NCBI RefSeq assembly: GCF_003144245.1
Contig: NW_020289988.1
Span: 372,001-436,000, forward strand
Source of the DNA: Jaminaea rosea
Lineage: Eukaryota > Basidiomycota > Exobasidiomycetes > Microstromatales
DNA length: 64,000 nucleotides
Direction: 5' to 3'
The stretch's first letter is position 1, and the number at the start of each line of letters is the position of its first letter. The notes beneath the pieces were generated by a model. It saw only the letters and a list, made by a program, of their open reading frames with translations, searched no databases and was not told where the DNA came from. This document shows, piece by piece, positions 18,645 through 27,544 of the stretch. The position numbers and the translations under genes were made by a program.

Positions 18645-21600
18645 ATGCCACCAGAGGTCGCCGCGTCGGGCGTCACACAGCTCGAGTGGCCCGAAGCCAG
18701 GCCTAGCAGCTCATCGCATCAAGGCGAAGGGCGAGGCAATGCCAAGAAGGGACAGCATCAGCAGCGCAGTCGTGGTGGTCCACGCGAAGAAGGCAACACT
18801 TCGCGGACTCGACGACATCCACCGCGTAATGCGCATGGAGAAGAAGCGTCTCTTGTCAGCTCCGATGGACCAGGCAGGCGTAGGCGAGATGCTGGAGATC
18901 CAAGTAGCTCCGCCACTGCCGCACAGCCAAGCCCTTTTGCTAATGGCACTGTCAGCCTCATGAAGAGGGAGAAGCCAGTCGATCCAGCTGAGACATTGTC
19001 GACCTCTCTCAATGCTACTGCATCTGTGACACCAGCCCAGCCTCGTCGGTCCAACGAAGACTCTCGCGGTCCCTCAACATCTGCTTCCGGAGGCCTGCTG
19101 CAGATACCTGCTGATGCTCGCGCCCAAGCGCAGCAACAGCCGCAGCAGCCGCGTAACCACCCACATTCTCATCAGCATCACCACCATCAGCATCCTCAAA
19201 GACGCCCGCAAGATCGAGGCGGCCGTGCACCCCGAGGCCCTTCACATCGCGGAGGCAGCGACGCGCCAGAGCGCGCTTCGGCCTCCGGCCATCCTCAACT
19301 CTTCGACCCTAAACGTCACGATGCCCTCAGCTTCGCCAAGGGTCTTTCCACCACGAGCCAGTCAGATGCTCGCTCCTCGACAGCAGGCAGCACTGCTCCC
19401 ACATCAGCCCCCTCCATCGCGTCGAGCGAAGGCAGGGAGAGGGGGAAGCGACGCCAAGGCGGTAGCGAGCGATCAGGACCGGCAGCCGGCACGTCAACAA
19501 AGAGCTCGACGTCACGCAGCGGTGGAGGGAGAGATCCAGCCAATTACTTAGTCAACGAGCTAAAACGCATCTATCGAGAAATCTGCGCCCTCGAGACCAA
19601 GCTGCAAGATGACCACCGTAAGCAGCGTGCGAGCGCAGCAGAACAAAGTGCAACTCGCCATCAGATCGCTGCAGTCGATCATGCTTTCTGGCTCGACCTC
19701 ATTGAACAACACAAGCGCCTCATCGACCTCCACTACGCCTTCCTCGACTCGGCTCTCCAACCGGGCTTGCCACCCTCTCTGCGTTCTCTCCCTCTAGACT
19801 ACGAGATACCCGTGCGCGTCTGGCAGACGGGATGTCATCTACTCATCGAGTCGATGCGGCAAAGCCTGCCTTACCCCTCCGGCGCCTCCGAAGGCCAGAA
19901 CGTCACCGATGGAGATCGACAGACACAGGCTGCGCTGCTCGATCATCTCAACGACTTCATCTACTCTTCATACCGCTTTTATACCAATCTTCTCGAGGCG
20001 GAACATCTCACCACGTTCAGAAAGGCTTGGCTGGAGAGTCTCGGCGATCTGGCACGTTACCGGATGCTGATGGCACGGCTGGCCAGCTTGGCCGGGGAGG
20101 ACGAAGGAGAATCTTCGACGGGGAATATACGCAATAAGGCCAGTAGAGAGGAGAGAAGAGGGGGAACGACGAGAAGCAAGCCTGCGCCCGAGACGTTCGC
20201 GCGCATCGACGATGATGACCACGCTCATGGCCACGACTCTCATGACGCCAAGCGCGCCGGCCCCGCAGCGGTTGAGGAGGCCTCCATTGGCAGCGCTGCA
20301 CTAGGTGACTGGGACCTCGAAGAAAAGGAAACATGGCGCACAACCGCCAAGGGTTGGTATGCTCAGGGTCTAGCCGAGATGCCGGGCACAGGACGACTGC
20401 ACCACCATCTCGCTGTGCTCAGCCGCAGCGACGAGCTCAAGGCCCTTCATCACTTCTGCAAGAGTCTGACCGCCGCTCAGCCCTACAGTGCTGCGCGCGA
20501 GTCTCTCCTCCCGCTCTTTGATGCCTCTCACCAGCGTAGGCGTGTCGAGCCTGAGGCAAGCCTCGTGGACCTCTTCGTGCACATGCACGGCATGATGCTC
20601 ACAAAGGTGCAGCTGGACGACTTCGATGCCGTGCTTGAACGATATGAGGAGCAGCTCCTTACGAAGGTGGAAGCGTTGGGATGGCAGCTTGGAATCGGAG
20701 TCAGTCAGCTGATGATGATGGCCTCGGTGAATCTTGCGGCGCTGATGCAGTATGGCGCTGAGCGAGCCGTGCTTGCAGAGGTGCCGGACGCAAGCGCAAA
20801 GAAGCTCATCGCAGGTTCAGCAGCTGCAGCCAGCAGTAGCCCAAGAGCTCAATCCATCTCGCCATTGCCGGGTCAGCCTGCCGCTGAGGACGACGAGTTG
20901 CCGATTGTGCTGCAGTGCGCTATTCGCCTGGCCTTCTGCACTTTCACCGCCCTCCTACCTAGCGACGAGCACTTCCAGTCACTCGACGCGGGCCTCAATC
21001 CTTACGTGACGATGCTCTGCACCCTTCTCTTCCGCCTGGCCAAGCTCCCCGGGCGCAACAGTAGCAGCAGCAGCGACCGCAGCGATGTCTCTCAAGCTCA
21101 GCCATCTCGCCGGCTCAGTGTGCTGGAACAGGCCGTTCCCTGGCGACGCCTCGCTTCTCTATCTCCACTGATCTGCACCGTGCCTCAACCCTCACCTGCC
21201 AAGCTCAACAGTGCTGCTCCTTTACCAGAGGACTGGTGCCTCCGCGGTCTAAGCTGGACGGGTCGCAAGATATTCGAGAAGGACTACTGGCGTGTCACGA
21301 CACCCTCTCTCCCCGCGGGCAGCAGCATACCAGGCGTCGGCGCCTCCTCGCTTTCCTCTGTGCCTACGTACGAGTCAGAGGTCGACGTTTTGGACTCTGC
21401 AGCGCCGGAAGAGGCACAGTCTCATCTATTCGCTATCAGCTCCCCGGTTGAAGCCGACGCGGCGGATAAGGCCGCGGTGCTGAGGAGACTGAGAAAACAC
21501 CGCATCGCGCTTGCACTTGGCGCTTTGGCTGATGTGGTGCCTGGCTTTACCCGCGAAGAGGCAGGAGAAGAGGTAGAGAAGAACCCAGACTCGGGTCGTA

Positions 21601-22622
21601 GGATCGTGATACGCTCGCCTCTCTCAGACAAGCTGGAGCGCTGGGCACTCGATGCGAAAGAGAAGGCCGAAGAGGTGGAGAAGCTGAACAAGGCTACTCG
21701 CGACTTTGGAGCCGCAGTGCTCGATGAGAGTGCGGATGAGATGGCCAGCGGCGAGGATGAGGAGCAAGACGTGGATGACGAGGACGACACAGAGGAGGTG
21801 CGAGCCCTCAAGGCTAAGAGAAGAGAGTTGCGCGATATGCTGCGTCAGGGCAACGCCTCGTCCGACGCCGCCCTTGCAACGGGCAAGGCGCGGGCTCAAA
21901 CGAGGGACGAGCATCCCCCGCCCCTCCCAGGGTACACGACCCTCGTTCTCGACACCAATCTCTTCCTCACCTCCTCCAGCCCCTCCAGCCCTCCCACCTC
22001 CACCCCTCCACCATCTCTCGCGCAATCCCTCATCCTCAGTCACGCCTACACGATCATCATCCCCCTCGCAGTCCTCACCGAACTCGACGGACTTTCCCGC
22101 AATACCTCCGATGCTTCCTTGGCCAATCGTGCTCGTATGTCGGTCCAATTCCTGGAATCTGCAGTTCGCACACACAGTAAATGTCTCAAAGTTCAAACGA
22201 GCCGCGGAAACTATCTCTCAGATGTGCGGGTTCGCACAGAGGATCTCTCCACGGGTGCGGGGAGGGAGGGGAGACGGACGCTGGATGAAGTTATCCTCTC
22301 TGCTTTCACCTGGCAGCTGGAGCATTGGGTCGATCGTCTACCCTTACTCTGCCCTTCCTCTTCTTCTGCGGATCTCTCCTCGGGGGGTCTAGCGGACCTG
22401 GACACGCAAAGGGCGAAGGTGGTAGAGGGGAAGACGCCCAAGGTTGTGCTTTGTACGCTTGATCGGGGATTGAGGCTGAGAGGCAGGGCGGTTCTCAGCG
22501 GAAGTCACGACGGTGGAAGAGGGACGAGCACCGAGGGAGCGGTTGCGGGACGGGATGAGGTGGGGCGATTGATCGAGTTGGGTGGAGGTAGTGGTGATAG
22601 CGAGGAAGAGAGGAGGGAATGA
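18645..22622 (+). CDS. SMG6/EST1-like protein with C-terminal PIN nuclease domain
   Basis: Probable nonsense-mediated decay or telomerase-associated factor, 1,325 aa in one exon. Residues 1-295 are disordered and His/Gln/Arg-rich. An EST1/14-3-3-like helical region starts near residue 300 (NYLVNELKRIYREICALE, then DHAFWLDLIEQHKRLIDLHYAFLDSAL) and continues through TAKGWYAQGLAEMPGTGRLHHHLAVLS, the TPR wording of EST1/SMG5-7. An acidic coiled segment (1030-1070) leads to a PIN domain (about 1095-1310) with TLVLDTNLFL (Asp1103), VLTELDGLSRN, the RTLDEVILSAF segment and CTLDRGLRLRG. The acidic residues expected for metal binding are present, so the nuclease is probably active, as in SMG6 rather than SMG5. 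The leader carries three mini-uORFs. Confidence 0.8.
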   Translation: MPPEVAASGVTQLEWPEARPSSSSHQGEGRGNAKKGQHQQRSRGGPREEGNTSRTRRHPPRNAHGEEASLVSSDGPGRRRRDAGDPSSSATAAQPSPFANGTVSLMKREKPVDPAETLSTSLNATASVTPAQPRRSNEDSRGPSTSASGGLLQIPADARAQAQQQPQQPRNHPHSHQHHHHQHPQRRPQDRGGRAPRGPSHRGGSDAPERASASGHPQLFDPKRHDALSFAKGLSTTSQSDARSSTAGSTAPTSAPSIASSEGRERGKRRQGGSERSGPAAGTSTKSSTSRSGGGRDPANYLVNELKRIYREICALETKLQDDHRKQRASAAEQSATRHQIAAVDHAFWLDLIEQHKRLIDLHYAFLDSALQPGLPPSLRSLPLDYEIPVRVWQTGCHLLIESMRQSLPYPSGASEGQNVTDGDRQTQAALLDHLNDFIYSSYRFYTNLLEAEHLTTFRKAWLESLGDLARYRMLMARLASLAGEDEGESSTGNIRNKASREERRGGTTRSKPAPETFARIDDDDHAHGHDSHDAKRAGPAAVEEASIGSAALGDWDLEEKETWRTTAKGWYAQGLAEMPGTGRLHHHLAVLSRSDELKALHHFCKSLTAAQPYSAARESLLPLFDASHQRRRVEPEASLVDLFVHMHGMMLTKVQLDDFDAVLERYEEQLLTKVEALGWQLGIGVSQLMMMASVNLAALMQYGAERAVLAEVPDASAKKLIAGSAAAASSSPRAQSISPLPGQPAAEDDELPIVLQCAIRLAFCTFTALLPSDEHFQSLDAGLNPYVTMLCTLLFRLAKLPGRNSSSSSDRSDVSQAQPSRRLSVLEQAVPWRRLASLSPLICTVPQPSPAKLNSAAPLPEDWCLRGLSWTGRKIFEKDYWRVTTPSLPAGSSIPGVGASSLSSVPTYESEVDVLDSAAPEEAQSHLFAISSPVEADAADKAAVLRRLRKHRIALALGALADVVPGFTREEAGEEVEKNPDSGRRIVIRSPLSDKLERWALDAKEKAEEVEKLNKATRDFGAAVLDESADEMASGEDEEQDVDDEDDTEEVRALKAKRRELRDMLRQGNASSDAALATGKARAQTRDEHPPPLPGYTTLVLDTNLFLTSSSPSSPPTSTPPPSLAQSLILSHAYTIIIPLAVLTELDGLSRNTSDASLANRARMSVQFLESAVRTHSKCLKVQTSRGNYLSDVRVRTEDLSTGAGREGRRTLDEVILSAFTWQLEHWVDRLPLLCPSSSSADLSSGGLADLDTQRAKVVEGKTPKVVLCTLDRGLRLRGRAVLSGSHDGGRGTSTEGAVAGRDEVGRLIELGGGSGDSEEERRE

Positions 22623-23122
22623 TGAGACGTGATGTAGCGCGATTGACGACTTATGAACGATTTGATGACGACAATGAGTGGCTGATGCTGTTCTGAAGAT
22701 TTCTTGATCGCAGCCGAGAGCGGTACTGGATGGAGTGAGAATTCCTTCTACATTCATGCTCGACGCCGCCGCCTGGTACGCGCGTCGAGTAGAGACCGCA
22801 GCACCCTCTACGTTTCTCCCGCATCTTCCTCACGCTGCAACACGCTAGAATTGGGAAAGACCTAGCTATTGCCACAAAAACCCAAGACAGGATCTGTTAC
22901 GGAACATGGAGGCTATGAGAGAGCAGAACGAAGTCATGCGTGTACGATGACGACGCCAATGATGATGAAGTGAAGGGGGGATCGCGAGTCACGGTCAATA
23001 TCAAGTAATCGAGAAAAGAGTTTTCGATACGGTAAGGTTCTGTTGGATGGCCTGGCTGATTGTCTATCGAGCCGTGGGACCTTTTGGGTAGGCTTATCAT
23101 CGCCCTCAGAGAAAGGGAAGCC
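22623..23122. other. Convergent intergenic region
   Basis: Holds the 3' ends of the SMG6-like and bZIP genes. No credible gene seen; short frames only. Confidence 0.5.
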
Positions 23123-24334
23123 TCACTGCTCCTCCTCCTCATCAGCCGCCTTGGCGCAGCTACATCTCCTCTTCTTGCCCCACTCCTCCTTCTCTTCAAG
23201 CAAGGCATCCCTCTCGCCTTCAGCACGCTGGAGTCGCCTCTTGTAAGCGGCGAGCTCCTGCTCGAGCTCTGCAATCTTGCCCTCTCGCTCAGCAGCCTCA
23301 GCCGCTTTGCGGTGCCTGCTCCTCCTAGCAGCCAGCGTGTTGCTGAGACGCTTGGCCTTGAGCGGGTCGGGTTCGGCGGCGATGGCTGCGAGCTCATCGG
23401 CGGTGGGACCGTTGTCTACTCCTGCACCTGAGGTTGAGGGCTCAAAGAAGTCCTTGCGCGAGGTGGCAGAGGGAGCGAGGTAGTTGCGCTCTTGCACGGG
23501 CGCGTCGATGGGGAGAAGGTCGTCTACGCCCATGCGCCTCTTGGTACCGCGGCGTGGGCAGGTAGGGCGAGGGTCGATCAGTGGAGTGGCGGGAGCCGTG
23601 CTGCGCACGTCGAGTTGCGGTGCCGTGGCGGAGTGGTGCAGGGTGGGCTTGGCCGGAGCGGATTGGGGAACGCTGTCGCTCATCTCGTGGTGCAACTCCT
23701 TGGGAGGCGAGGAGATGAGCGTTGGCGAAGCCGAGTTGACCGGCGCATTGCTCTGACGCGCAGCCGCGACCCCCTGAAGAGCACGGAGTAGCATAGTGGC
23801 CTGGTCCTCGTCTCCTTGCGCAGACGTAGCACTGAAGGCCATTTGAGCCCTGGGCGGGGGAGGCGACGAGGTAGCCAGCGTGGGGCCTGGTGCGCTGCGA
23901 GCCATGACCTCCGGGAAGAGGGGAAAGTCCTGTCCCATCGCAGCGGGTGCGTGGGGAGCTTGGTGATCACCGCGCACTGCGGGACTGAAGAGGGTCATGT
24001 CGCCGAAGAGGGGCATGTTTGCCAGGTCGGGCGCAGGGCGGTCCAGGTCGTCCGTGAGGAGCGGGGAGGGGCCGCACGACTCGACGTCGAAGGTGTTGTG
24101 GTCGGTCAGGGCCGGGCTGGGGTCCGTCCAGAGCGGTGACGAGAAGAGGTCGTCACCACCCGCGGCAGCCCCCGTCGCAGAGGACGAGCGGTGGTTGTCC
24201 CATCCAAGGAAGGAGGTGGTGTCGTCCATACTGTGCTGTGGACGGGTACTCTTGGCGGTAAAGTCGTCGAGGCCTGCGCCGAAGAGGGGCGAGGAGGGCG
24301 CGTCTAGCGCGTCGGTGGAAGTGAGGCACGACAT
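23123..24334 (-). CDS. GCN4: bZIP transcription factor of the Gcn4/CPC1 type
   Basis: Probable master regulator of amino-acid biosynthesis (general control). Read from the ATG at 24334, the product is 403 aa. Activation-like segments are acidic and aromatic (SFLGWDNH; LFSSPLWTDPSPALTDHNTFD; LANMPLFGDMTLFSP). The basic region DPLKAKRLSNTLAARRSRHRK lies at about 323-343, with the Gcn4-type N-x2-AARRSR-x-RK wording, followed by a leucine-zipper heptad region to about 385. An in-frame ATG at 24778 would give 551 aa, but it falls inside a likely leader intron (24723-24801). After splicing, the first ATGs belong to two uORFs and the next is 24334. This matches the leader architecture of GCN4, cpc-1 and cpcA. 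Target specificity is inferred from the family. Confidence 0.8.
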   Translation of the reverse strand: MSCLTSTDALDAPSSPLFGAGLDDFTAKSTRPQHSMDDTTSFLGWDNHRSSSATGAAAGGDDLFSSPLWTDPSPALTDHNTFDVESCGPSPLLTDDLDRPAPDLANMPLFGDMTLFSPAVRGDHQAPHAPAAMGQDFPLFPEVMARSAPGPTLATSSPPPPRAQMAFSATSAQGDEDQATMLLRALQGVAAARQSNAPVNSASPTLISSPPKELHHEMSDSVPQSAPAKPTLHHSATAPQLDVRSTAPATPLIDPRPTCPRRGTKRRMGVDDLLPIDAPVQERNYLAPSATSRKDFFEPSTSGAGVDNGPTADELAAIAAEPDPLKAKRLSNTLAARRSRHRKAAEAAEREGKIAELEQELAAYKRRLQRAEGERDALLEEKEEWGKKRRCSCAKAADEEEEQ

Positions 24335-24542
24335 GGAGTGCGTGTGACTTGGCTGGTACCTTGGGAGACGAGGCTGAGCAAAGGTGTGGTGCTGTGCTGG
24401 CGAAGAAGAGGAGGCGATACGGGTCGGCTGGACCGAGGAGAAGCTAGTGTGTCTCTGGGCGTGTGCTTGAGCTTCTTGACGGATACGGGCGTCGGTGAAT
24501 GCTTTGATGAAGTCTCTCAATGGAGCTTGTATGTCTTGTTCG

Positions 24543-24662
24543 CTAACAGTCGGGCGGTGTTGAGGCGCAACAGTCGTTTGGTTGACGACGTTGTGTTGAT
24601 TGTGGTTGTGTTTGGAGGAACTCGTACGGGAGTTGCTCGGCGCTTGGAGTGAGGGAAGCCAT
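24543..24662 (-). promoter_or_regulatory. uORF2 of the Gcn4-like gene (39 codons)
   Basis: Starts in a near-ideal context (GCCACCATGG) with MASLTPSAEQL and ends 208 nt before the main ATG. No other ATG occurs on this strand between its stop and 24334. It is in a different frame from the bZIP. Confidence 0.7.
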
Positions 24663-24722
24663 GGTGGCAGAGGAGTTGACCGGGGATGGGTCAAGGTGAT
24701 GTCTGGGTGATGTTGGGAGTTT

Positions 24723-24801
24723 CTGCAGCGAGAACGAGGATGGGAGGGTGAGTATATGCTGGTTGTCATGGTCTGCATTGCGCCGCTGCGATTGCACTCA
24801 C
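24723..24801 (-). other. Predicted 5'-leader intron of the Gcn4-like gene (79 nt)
   Basis: Runs from GTGAGTGCAATC to TCGCTGCAG, with the size and signals of other introns here. Removing it deletes two ATGs (24778 and 24769) that otherwise open the long bZIP frame. Confidence 0.65.
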
Positions 24802-24903
24802 GTCTGAGAGATCAACCTGGAGGGCTGATGTGGTTCTGAGGGCAAGTTGGTCGAGTTTGTTGCGATCAATTTGTCAATGTCAGTCTCGTGTTGAGACGCA
24901 AAA

Positions 24904-24927
24904 TTAGGCGACGAGTTGCTGGGCCAT
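24904..24927 (-). promoter_or_regulatory. uORF1 of the Gcn4-like gene (7 codons)
   Basis: Encodes MAQQLVA then TAA, with A at -3 and G at +4. It is the first ATG on this strand for more than 300 nt, and its stop is about 162 nt before uORF2 in the spliced leader. Confidence 0.65.
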
Positions 24928-26004
24928 GATGGCGATGGATGTGTAGGATTGTTCAAGTAAGGATTGATTGCGAAGAGGCTAGTGTGGGCCTAATGGTGTG
25001 GTTCGCTGGTGCGCTGGGGGAAAGAGCTACTCGTCGCAATGAGGGCAGAGTTGCTCGTGTTGAGATTGAAGATGCGCGTAAAGATGGTCGAGCGCTGGAC
25101 GTAGGGTGTTGACAAGATGATGTCGCTGGTGGTTGGTGGTTGTGATGGGAAGGAAGAGAAGAAGCAATCGTTGGGAGGACTCGATGCTCTGCCCCACCCT
25201 CTGCGCTCGCTCTTTTGAACCAGCGTCCTTCCTCGCCCGCAGGACGCAGCACGACAGGCACTCAGGCTCACTCATGCGCGGCCCGCATCTCTGCAGCCAG
25301 CAGCCGACGCGCTCACAAGGCAACGAAGCACTCTCACAGCCCCCTTTGCACCCCTCTCGCTCCCCGTCCCTCACTGCAAGCGTTTATTGAGTTCCAATTC
25401 CTCTATGACTCGACAAGATCGAGGCGACGTGGGACGGCGCTTAGCCCGACCATCCAACTACGCGACGTGAGGAACGAGCGATCAATACGGTCGTAGGAAC
25501 GTCGCTAATGAAGATCGAGCCTCTCACGAAGACGTGAGAACCATCTCTTCCACGTCGCAAGAGCGGCTACTTTTCTCAATAGCTCAAGGACGGGGATGGC
25601 CACGTCGAAGTCTCTGCCTTCTTATCTTGGTGGCCATCGGGAGCATGCACCTCTGTCTTATGCGTCGCAGTCGCAACCTTCGCGCCGAGAGGCAGCCGGT
25701 GGTGCCTGCAGGCAGGCCAAGGAACGCCCGATCAAAGCCTGTGACCGATAGCCCCGACGACTGACTACCATCGCTACGTCGAGCAATCGAAGACGAGCTT
25801 GGACCAGAGCGCCCCGTGAGCCCCGTACTCCTTATCGCCGTGCAGCAAGCAGCGCAAGCAAGCTTTTCGTGAAGCGAAGGTCGTGATCGTCATGAATGAA
25901 AGTGGATATGTTACAGGGGGAGGGGTCGCGCGACAGACGCGCTTGAGGAATTGCAGCAGACTAGCTTCTTCCCTTTCTCGCTGCTGCTGCCGCTGCCTGT
26001 CGTC
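24928..26004. other. Gcn4-like leader/promoter and downstream intergenic DNA
   Basis: 24928-25270 is ATG-free on the minus strand, with a CT/CA-rich transcript strand, and is probably leader. 25270-26004 is promoter plus DNA upstream of the PPT1 stop. Plus-strand frames of 60-90 codons near 25130-25764 have no recognisable domain and were not called. Confidence 0.5.
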
Positions 26005-27279
26005 TCAAGCCAATCGAATCTGACCCTGCTTCCTCTCTTCCCTCCAAGCCTTGACCTTGGGCTTCGCGCTTGAGAAGGCGAAGACGGCCAATCTGATCGT
26101 GAGACTCACCACCAGCCACGCGGCAACGAGGAGCATGAGGTGCGCGGGCCAGGGCAGGGCAGTCGACCTCAGCCCAGTCGTAGCGTAGAGGGTGCGAGCC
26201 CACCCGTGACGAACCGGAGCAGGCACGACGGTGCTCGCTGACGACTTGGGCGTCCCGACATACTTGCCAAAGACCTTGAGCTGACAAGCCGAGTCGATGT
26301 GCATGTGTGGGCCCTTGCAGACATCCAGGACGAGGGAGCCGCGCTTGTCCAGCGAACGAAGGCCCAGTCGATCAGAGGTATAGATCTCGCTCTGCCTGAG
26401 CGGCGTCGTCTCGTCGACGTCGGGGTCATGACCCTTGATGCTGCTGTCGTTGCGCTTGGCCTCCGGGTACGACTCGAACCAGCTGCTGCGCTTTGGAACG
26501 ACGGTAACGTCATCGCTGAACTGCAGCATGACAAAGCTGTCCAGTGTACTCAGACGCTCCTTGTACTCGTCGTTCTGCTCCACCTCGTTGTTGATATCGG
26601 CCAGGAAGTGGTTGGTCTCCAAGTAGCGCTGCAGCGCATCCGCATCCCGCGGGTTGCGATAGTACTGTGCGCTGACGACATGAGACTGAGCGTAGTCGGT
26701 GTAGATCCCAGCACGGAGAGCCCCCTCAGCTAGACGGCAGAGGAAATCAGCCGGCTTGCAAGCAGGGAAATCTGCGATGCCCATGTGTTGGCTACCAAAG
26801 GTGACGAGGTTGCGCACCTTGACCCCCTCGCAGCGTTGCACTACTGCTCGCAAGAATTGACCACCCTGCGAGAAGCCGATGGCATCCATTCCGCCCTCGA
26901 GCTCGGGGATGGCCTTCAATTGCTCGCAGACTTGGTCTACGTCGTCGTTGACGGAGCCAAAGACGGTACGCTTTCGGTCGGCGGACTCGCCCTCCTCGAG
27001 AGAGACGATGTGCACGAATAGCCCCGGGAAGGCTTCTTCAAGGGAGCGCTTGAGGTCGACGAGCCCTTCAGCATAGGCCGAATCTCCTAGACCGTGCCAA
27101 ATCACAAGCGGGTGGGGCTTGCTGGAGAACCAGTTGAAGGAGGATGTATCCCAGAACGAGAGGGAGGACGAGGGTGAGGGCGGGGGCGGGGTAGCAGCAG
27201 AAAGCCGAGGGATGGCGGGTGCGGCTGATGCGATCAAGGGCGCCACAGCGAGAGAGGCGAGAGCGTAGAGGACTCTCAT
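26005..27279 (-). CDS. PPT1: Palmitoyl-protein thioesterase (PPT1/CLN1 family) with C-terminal membrane anchor
   Basis: Removes palmitate from S-acylated proteins in the lysosome or vacuole. One exon, 424 aa. The signal peptide is MRVLYALASLAVAPLIASAAPA. The hydrolase starts at HPLVIWHGLGDS (residues 56-67). The nucleophile elbow is GFSQGG (Ser137), the catalytic Asp lies in FSDDVTVVP (256/257), and His in KGPHMHID (325/327), matching human Ser115, Asp233 and His289. FGSQHMGI and the CKPADFLC cysteines are also conserved. After the domain, residues 377-402 (WPAHLMLLVAAWLVVS...) form a hydrophobic helix followed by a basic tail, so the protein is probably type I membrane-bound, unlike soluble animal PPT1. 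The ATG giving the signal peptide was preferred to the longer frame. Confidence 0.87.
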   Translation of the reverse strand: MRVLYALASLAVAPLIASAAPAIPRLSAATPPPPSPSSSLSFWDTSSFNWFSSKPHPLVIWHGLGDSAYAEGLVDLKRSLEEAFPGLFVHIVSLEEGESADRKRTVFGSVNDDVDQVCEQLKAIPELEGGMDAIGFSQGGQFLRAVVQRCEGVKVRNLVTFGSQHMGIADFPACKPADFLCRLAEGALRAGIYTDYAQSHVVSAQYYRNPRDADALQRYLETNHFLADINNEVEQNDEYKERLSTLDSFVMLQFSDDVTVVPKRSSWFESYPEAKRNDSSIKGHDPDVDETTPLRQSEIYTSDRLGLRSLDKRGSLVLDVCKGPHMHIDSACQLKVFGKYVGTPKSSASTVVPAPVRHGWARTLYATTGLRSTALPWPAHLMLLVAAWLVVSLTIRLAVFAFSSAKPKVKAWREERKQGQIRLA

Positions 27280-27544
27280 GATGGGCGATGGGTACTCGCG
27301 AGGAGGAGGGCAATCGGGGGAGGTGGTGGTAAGGGAGCACGGATGGGCTGCGCCACTTGATGACCACTGCATCGACTCAGCACGGCACGGCCGGGCATTT
27401 CACCTGCCGTCTCCGCCGTGTTCCGCGCCTCGCTCGGGCCACCGCTCTCGACTTCACGCTGCCGTCAATTCACGCTGCATAATGCGTCCAAGAAGGAATT
27501 GTATATTCGTACAAGAATAAAGATGCTTCTTCGCCGCCGCACAT

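Noticed and set aside
25133-25764. Several plus-strand frames of 60-90 codons near the Gcn4-like promoter
   Set aside because: Overlapping frames, no conserved motif, biased low-complexity content. More likely leader and promoter DNA.
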